A program made the translations under genes and the position numbers. The notes under the pieces were generated by a model that was not told the origin of the DNA, searched no databases, and saw only the letters and a list, made by a program, of their open reading frames with translations. Positions 58,526-64,000 of a stretch of 64,000 nt of DNA are shown in pieces. Origin of the DNA: Gibbula magus (taxonomy: Eukaryota > Mollusca > Gastropoda > Trochida > Trochidae); contig OW388294.1 in assembly GCA_936450465.1 (NCBI GenBank), forward strand, positions 72,840,622 through 72,904,621, written 5' to 3'. Numbering within the stretch: the stretch's first letter is position 1; each line of letters starts with the position of its first letter.

Positions 58526-59110
58526 TTAAGATGTTAATATAATTAGAATTAAGTAGATTATAATCATTAAGACTACTCCATATTTTACAGACGCTTCAAT
58601 GTGCTTCAAGACGCTTCGTCTTATTGTGTTATATTTGCTTACAATGTATAACGGGTCTGTGGCCCCATTACCGAATAAAACATCTCTCTCATTTAGTAGA
58701 TTATATATCGTTAACGGGTTAACATTAACACAATGTAAATACTTCTGTCGGCAGGCAGACCAAACAAACAATATGTGAATGTGTCTTCTTTTTTACCAGA
58801 AGAACAATAAGAGCACAGTGGTGTAGTGGTTAGCGTGCCAGAGACCCGGGTTCGAATCCCGGTGGAGACACCAAAAATGTGTGACTTCACTTCACCCATA
58901 TTGCACTCAGTCTACACAGCTGTTTAAATGGGTACCTAAACACGGGAAAGTACGGACCTAACCGGTTAGCCTGAAAGTACAATTCATTCAGGGTAATAAC
59001 ATGCTAAGCATGGATTTAGCGCAATATAAATATGCATTTATTATTATTTATTATTATAAGAGCACGACAGATCATCCAATGTATTATTAACCTTTCTTAA
59101 ACGTTTTATT
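58526..59110 (-). pseudogene. LINE 3' tail fragment, split by a SINE
   Basis: On the - strand, once the SINE (58817-59055) and one copy of its target duplication are set aside, the two halves are in one frame. The part just upstream of the SINE gives NNTLDDLSC and the part after gives SYCSSGKKEDTFTYCLFGLP, a CxxC...ED..Y..F..P motif like LINE C-termini. It then continues (with a frame change) to KYLHCVNVNPLTIYNLL and LYIVSKYNTIRRS. No RT core is present. Confidence 0.6.
58807..59065 (+). mobile_element. tRNA-derived SINE with 10-bp target site duplication
   Basis: The SINE body is 58817-59055. TGGTGTAGTGG (58819-58829) and GGTTCGAATCC (58849-58859) are Pol III A and B boxes. A middle domain contains cagctgtttaaatgggtacc, and the tail is (TTA)n-rich. 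ATAAGAGCAC flanks both sides (58807-58816, 59056-59065), a target duplication from LINE-mediated insertion. The near-perfect duplication suggests a fairly recent event. Confidence 0.92.
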
Positions 59111-59615
59111 TTAAGGAATGTTGATTATAGATTTTCTAAGAGTGACTTCGAAAAAGTTTTAGAATAATTACATAGAAATCAACCCTTGATCTTTATTTTG
59201 TACGGATATTTCCAGTAAGTATATAGAGCATATCCGAAGTATCTTCTGGTTCCAAACATATCAAGACATTAAAAAAGAAATACATGCATGCATGCCGTTC
59301 GCATTGATATATATGATGTCAGAAGGCACGATGGTAAACTTCTATGTATCAACTTTAAGCGATCTTTAATAATAATTATCAAAAGTGTATATCACTGAAC
59401 GCTTTAAACAAAGCGCGTCATGTCATATTATTGGGCGACATCAAATGCATGAGGTTTTAACGCAACGGCATGGTTGTTCTTATACTTGTTGATATTCAAG
59501 CTCTCTTATGCTATGTTCTTAATAATCTCAAATGTAAGTAATTAAATGTGATTTGTAGTTTGTAATTTGAGTCATGAATCTAGAACCCAGAATTACGGGA
59601 AATACTGAAGTCATT
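59111..59615. other. No recognisable gene
   Basis: AT-rich; possibly more decayed LINE sequence next to the tail fragment, but no motif supports this. Confidence 0.35.
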
Positions 59616-60091
59616 CATTCAACCTTAAAACAAACGTCATCATACAATATGCAAAATAATTCAATCTACGAGTGGTAAACACGACTGACACAGTCTTAAG
59701 CTTATGGAGCCAACTAAAATAAACTTGAAATTTAAAAACATTATCTTTCATATTTTTGAGAAACACACGTTTTTAAAATTCTCAAAATCGTCTTTTTCGA
59801 ATCTCATTAACGAGACGAGTTAGGATAGTGAAACGGGCTTTTGTTGGTGTTTTTGTCGTCCTACAGTAAAGACTGGTCCACAAATGTAACTTCAAGAAGG
59901 TTTTTCATGTCGACAAAATATTTTATTACTTAAATTTCTATCTTACACATTTTCTACTTAAATGCCAAACTTTAGTACTTCTTTATGAAACACGTGTCTA
60001 TCGAATACATTCAAAATCAACTTTCTCCGGCAGCAGTATATTGTTTTTTACACTGTTGAAAATGTGGTGACTTTTCTTTTGCAATTGTGAG
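59616..60091 (+). mobile_element. TIR element M1, copy 3
   Basis: Same orientation as 29275-29850 and alignable over most of its length: cacgactgacacag, ttttgagaaacac, cgtcctaca.taaagac and acttaaatgccaaac are shared. The right end ACTTTTCTTTTGCAATTGTGAG and left end CATTCAACC..AAAACAAACG are decayed TIRs. TA follows at 60092. Confidence 0.82.
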
Positions 60092-61065
60092 TATATCCGA
60101 GTCACAAATATTGAATCATGACAAAATTATTATCTGAGGCAATTAATTGCAACTACCGATTTTGAGACGCAAAGATGGCATAAAACAAAAGCAATATATT
60201 AGGAAATAACGATAAGTTTGTATACCTGTGCAATTAATTTTGAATAACGATTTTGGGTTTTTCAGGGCTAACATATACAAAACACAACGTGAGTGTATCT
60301 GAAACGGTACATTACGTTATATCGATGATCTGTTTATTGACACTACGTTTGTAAATACTTTCTTCGTTTCTCTTGAACCTCTCTTTACATCTTCAAATGA
60401 ATTAACAATCGAGAACACATATACTCTACTTTGCCCACATAACCAATTTTGAATGCACAAAGTTTACCAAGTCTTATATATTATCACCTTTTTTTTTTAC
60501 TTCTGCTCGCATTTCAATAAGTGACGGCTATACCTCATTCTGAAATTCCTGAGATGCATTTGGTATATTAAAGCATATTCATTACAATGAATCATTTCGA
60601 ATCAGTAACTTTATTTTAGTATATTTCAAATATCACTGATATTTGGATCAGAAATAATCTTTCTAATGTAATAGCTAATGTAATATATGTCATGCCATGT
60701 TCCATTTTACATACCCAAGATTAGTTTCTGAATCACAAGTGGCTGCAGTGACAGGGGGGTATTACAGTTTAGGGTGGTTGGGAAATATGGCTTTGATTGT
60801 GTCGGTTTCACTTTAGTTCCTGCATGACAAGTGACAAGATAGAGTCAGACATCCACGCATTGTATCGATGCCGTGGAAACACAATACCGGAGGAAATGTA
60901 GCTAGGTCACTCAAAGTGAGCAAGGGGCGCATTTGAGACTGTCAAAAACAGTTCAATGTAATGTATGTTCAATAACATCAATTTCAAACCAAAATACAAA
61001 ATACATACTTGATATACTTAATAAACAACGTGCACTTTATGATATCACGTATCAAAGTTTGACGT
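60092..61065. other. No recognisable gene
   Basis: AT-rich except for a less AT-rich patch (60740-60930). No coding or RNA signature. Confidence 0.4.
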
Positions 61066-61070
61066 TTATT

Positions 61071-61093
61071 CTCTCTCTGTCTCTCTCTCTGTC

Positions 61094-61158
<65 letters not shown>

Positions 61159-61177
61159 GTCTCTGTCTCTGTCTCTG

Positions 61178-61267
<90 letters not shown>
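61071..61267. repeat. Compound (CT)n-(GTCT)n-(GTCTCT)n microsatellite
   Basis: A block order of CT, GTCT, GTCTCT then CT repeats, about 197 bp of pure pyrimidine/GT sequence. Frames of 116 and 78 codons on both strands over it are artefacts of the repeat. Confidence 0.98.
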
Positions 61268-62360
61268 AGGAATCTTGATATAAAACACTATGAAAACGTA
61301 CCACTTGTTACGGAATATACGTGAGAGGAAATTACACGATTCCCTATTAAGGGGGAGAATGAAATTATCTGAGACACGCTCATACTGGATTTGTTATATT
61401 AATATAACATTGACAGATATCATATCATCTACATTACAAACCAAATGTCACTAACGCATACCAGACACAAACCATGCGAAACATTAGTCATAAATGGACA
61501 AACTCCATACCTATAAAGTAAAAGCATTGTAGTGTTTTAGGGTAAATATGTGATAAAAACATCGTGACATCACATGAACTAATGTTTCCAATGGCAAACT
61601 CAATTACATTGTAATCATAGGAGACCGGAACCTATCCTATGCACACAGAATCCAGTCTGCAGATCTGTTGATCAATATTTACTGTGATAACAAAAACTGT
61701 TTCAACATATTTGTGACCAGCGATGTAGATAGAAATAAATACATTTATTCTATAATCTTACACATGTTGTCGCATTTAAGTTTTGTTTTTAACACATACA
61801 TGGTTTAATACCTCTGTTATACTGAATAATGTGAAGTTGTTTCACGTTTTTTGACCTCTTCTGTGTGAAATATTGGCATAGTTTGGCAATAAATATGTTT
61901 GGATCTAAAACATTATAACCATGGGGTTTGTCACAAATGGTCTTGGTCACATTTCACTTTCCCAGTAATCCGCGAGGATTCAAGCGTTAGAAATCTAGTT
62001 TATGTGTGTAATATTGTCACTCGATTTAATCCGGAGTTGAAAAGTGCCCTTTTTCACAATCACTACAAAGTGTCAATTACATGACAGAGAGTACCTGAAT
62101 TTGAGGGTGTGGTTTTCGGATCCAGCAAATGATGAATCCTAAAATCCACATGAAAGTGTACTATTGTAGATATATATAGTGAAGACAAAACATCGAAATT
62201 GTTCTTGTTTGAGTTGTTTATTTGTTGTTTGTTGAAGGACAACTATAAGCAAAGTGACTAATGGACAGATAACGATAATTGAAGCGTGTGACTATTTGTA
62301 CTGTTTACTTCAGCTCGATTAAACTTTATTGATAGCCCGGTAGCCAGTAAGTTAGTACAT
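61268..62360. other. Mostly non-coding, with an R1 fragment near 61600-61720
   Basis: ggagaccggaacctat and cagtctgcagatctgttgatcaat correspond to 7930-7990 in R1, so a short R1 piece lies here. The rest has no recognised feature. Confidence 0.55.
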
Positions 62361-62504
62361 CATATTTTTGGAATTATGTTGGGAGTTTGAAATGGTTTAT
62401 TCAGAAGTAAATGAGGCCACCGGCCCATATTACAAGTCATGAAACACAATAATACATTGTATGGAGCACCAGTATATTTATGATGCACAAACGATTGGCT
62501 GTCT

Positions 62505-62830
62505 TCACATGATGTGTAGAAACTTGGCACGTTTCTTGAGTCCAAGGAAAATATATTTTGCAAGACAATTTACAAGAAAGTCATTATCACTTTTACATAG
62601 CATAATACATTTCTGCAGAGATGGTGATATACAATAATAATATGGAAGGATACTCTGTCTTAAATCTGAATAAAACGGACACTGTAATAGAAAGTGAAAT
62701 TCAGATTCTTGAACTGGCACTATGCAGAGAGGACACACATTATGTTGGGAGTGATATAAACTCATATATTTATGCGCTTATTAAATGGATGAGGAAATCT
62801 GTATCGCATGAGCTGTGTTAGAGTCTACAT
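62505..62830 (-). pseudogene. LINE C-terminal fragment
   Basis: An 86-codon - strand frame reads NVCPLCIVPVQESEFHFLLQ followed by CPFYSDLR, a CxxC...H...C pattern parallel to the C-terminus of the LINE at 52312-52390 (CPFC...H.G.ECPFY..LR), then a hydrophobic tail to a stop at 62505. The RT part is missing, so this is a 5'-truncated remnant. It abuts the M2 element at 62870. Confidence 0.7.
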
Positions 62831-62869
62831 AAATACACCACATTCAACATTTGATATGTGACAAAGCTA

Positions 62870-63314
62870 TAGCTGCGTACCGAAAGTTTGTTCACCTAAA
62901 CGTGGATCTTCGTGCAAATATCATGTAAATTGACTTTCAGTGCAACGTCAATAAACTTAAATCAAATACAATGACAATGAATCATCATACATCAATGAAA
63001 ACAATTATTCTTAAACGCACCCTGTGATCGCCACGGCAGTGGTATATGTTTAGAAATTTGTCATAATGAAAAAGACAGAAGGGAACAACTTTTGAAAATT
63101 CAAATTTCATTAATTTTCGAATAAAAGTTTTCATATTGATTAAATGAGAAAAAATTATGACAAATACACTGCATGGGTAAAGAGGAAGTATATAATGGAT
63201 GTGAATCACTTACTGAGATTCCACAGAAATAAAATAAAAACTGTATACTTTAATTATATGATATTTGCACTAATTTACACCACCAGGTGAACAAACTTTC
63301 GGTACGCAGCTGTA
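62870..63314. mobile_element. TIR element M2, clean copy (445 bp)
   Basis: AGCTGCGTACCGAAAGTTTG and its exact inverse close the two ends. The TIR is about 29 bp and extends to TTCACCT/AGGTGAA. TA flanks both sides (62868-62869, 63315-63316). A - strand frame of 74 codons inside (62985-63209) has no recognisable domain. Related ends occur at 32059 and 54617. Confidence 0.88.
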
Positions 63315-64000
63315 TATTTGAAATGTTTTAGCAGAACCGTAGGTGCAACATCATGAAGAATTACCAATCGCAGATCTACAAATCTACAGACATTTCATTC
63401 GACTTGTATTGCTGAAAGATACGTTCATCACCAATGCGAGCCTGCCTCTGAAGGTGTGGGTTCGAATCCCGTAAAGAACTCGACCTGAAGAAGTACTAGT
63501 ACTAAGGCGGACAGTGCTGTCCCACATTTCACAATATTACATTTCTTTGATAGCCATTCTAGAAGCTGATGCGATCACTTGCTTGATAATGGTATTAGTA
63601 TCTACACCGAAACATCTCATCTAGTGTAATAAATAAGTTGACTATACATAGAACTTGTTCTCCTTCAACATTACATTTGCTCACTATCTGAGGGTCACCG
63701 TTTGAATGCTTAACAGAACGGTGTCTTCCTCACAGCATCTTATCACGAAGAATTGAAATTAAAGTATTTAGAGGTAAGAACATAAAAGTGATAATTTAAT
63801 ACAAAAGGTTTAGCATATCAAAATGAAATAAAACAAATGTTAAACAAACATGCCTGGATGCCGAATATAATATTAATTTTTCTTGCCTTTTTCAAGCAAT
63901 TGTTTCTTTTTCATTCAAAGCAATTCTAAATCTGATCCGACCACGATCTAACTTGTTCAAACCAAGGTCATTTTGACACGCTATTTTAATCAAATTATTC
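63315..64000. other. Non-coding; possible SINE B-box fragment
   Basis: GGTTCGAATCC at 63459-63469 is a perfect Pol III B box preceded by gcctctgaaggtgtg, but no A box at the right distance is clear. No other feature. Confidence 0.35.

Noticed and set aside
58819..58890. Possible genuine tRNA gene
   Set aside because: A and B boxes are present but it is followed by a SINE body, (ATT)-type tail and target duplication, so it is a SINE head.
58711..58899. Frame reading GVSTGIRTRVSG
   Set aside because: This is the antisense of the SINE tRNA head, a well known source of false IRTRV-type peptides.
60933..61283. 116-codon frame rich in Leu-Ser and its antisense Arg-Glu frame
   Set aside because: Pure microsatellite translation.

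Overview
This window is AT-rich, intron-era eukaryotic DNA from an animal, most likely a marine invertebrate and probably a mollusc. That is inferred from a Ty3/gypsy element with a CX2CX4HX4C Gag knuckle, a tRNA-headed SINE ending in (ATT)n, several decayed non-LTR retrotransposons, many TA-flanked MITEs and fold-back palindromes, a GT31 glycosyltransferase coded in one exon and a decayed BIR (IAP) exon. There is no operon structure and no bacterial-type gene order. Long open frames are rare, and nearly all of the protein-like sequence belongs to mobile elements.

Layout. Positions 1-7661 hold one Ty3/gypsy LTR retrotransposon on the + strand: leader, gag, pol (protease, reverse transcriptase, RNase H, integrase with a GPY/F-like tail) and a 1.43 kb 3' LTR. 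The 5' LTR and primer-binding site lie outside the window. Gag and pol overlap, and the overlap contains an exactly in-frame U UUA AAC slip site. At least four frame breaks (in gag, twice in integrase, and near the pol C-terminus) make this copy defective. The element lies in a dispersed repeat (R1, 7662 to about 9260) that carries a 69-bp minisatellite and recurs near 34.5-37.0, 47.2-47.6, 52.5-53.1 and 61.6 kb. From 9 to 27 kb I see mostly non-coding sequence with short mobile elements and palindromes.

From 27.6 to 32.6 kb there is a near full-length but decayed Tc1/mariner element, followed by a repeat of about 3 kb (R3) whose inverted partner is at 54.6-57.6 kb. A TIR element (M1) is nested in R3, and another copy of M1 is nested in the 34.5-37 kb R1 copy. 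In both cases a paralogous repeat shows the unoccupied site.

From 39.1 to 42.1 kb lie the two host-gene signals: an intact 345-codon beta-1,3-glycosyltransferase on the - strand, with a probable splice acceptor just upstream of its ATG, and a BIR-like exon on the + strand that has lost two zinc ligands. From 44.8 to 62.8 kb there are LINE fragments (44.8-45.5, 50.0-52.5, 58.5-59.1 and 62.5-62.8 kb), a Tc1 transposase tail fused to the 5'-truncated LINE, a SINE with a 10-bp target duplication inside a LINE tail, more MITEs and microsatellites.

No new multi-gene system is visible. The most informative parts are the nested-insertion history, the frameshift signal, the decayed BIR exon and the large inverted repeat pair. 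All homology calls were made by eye from the sequence, with no database search.
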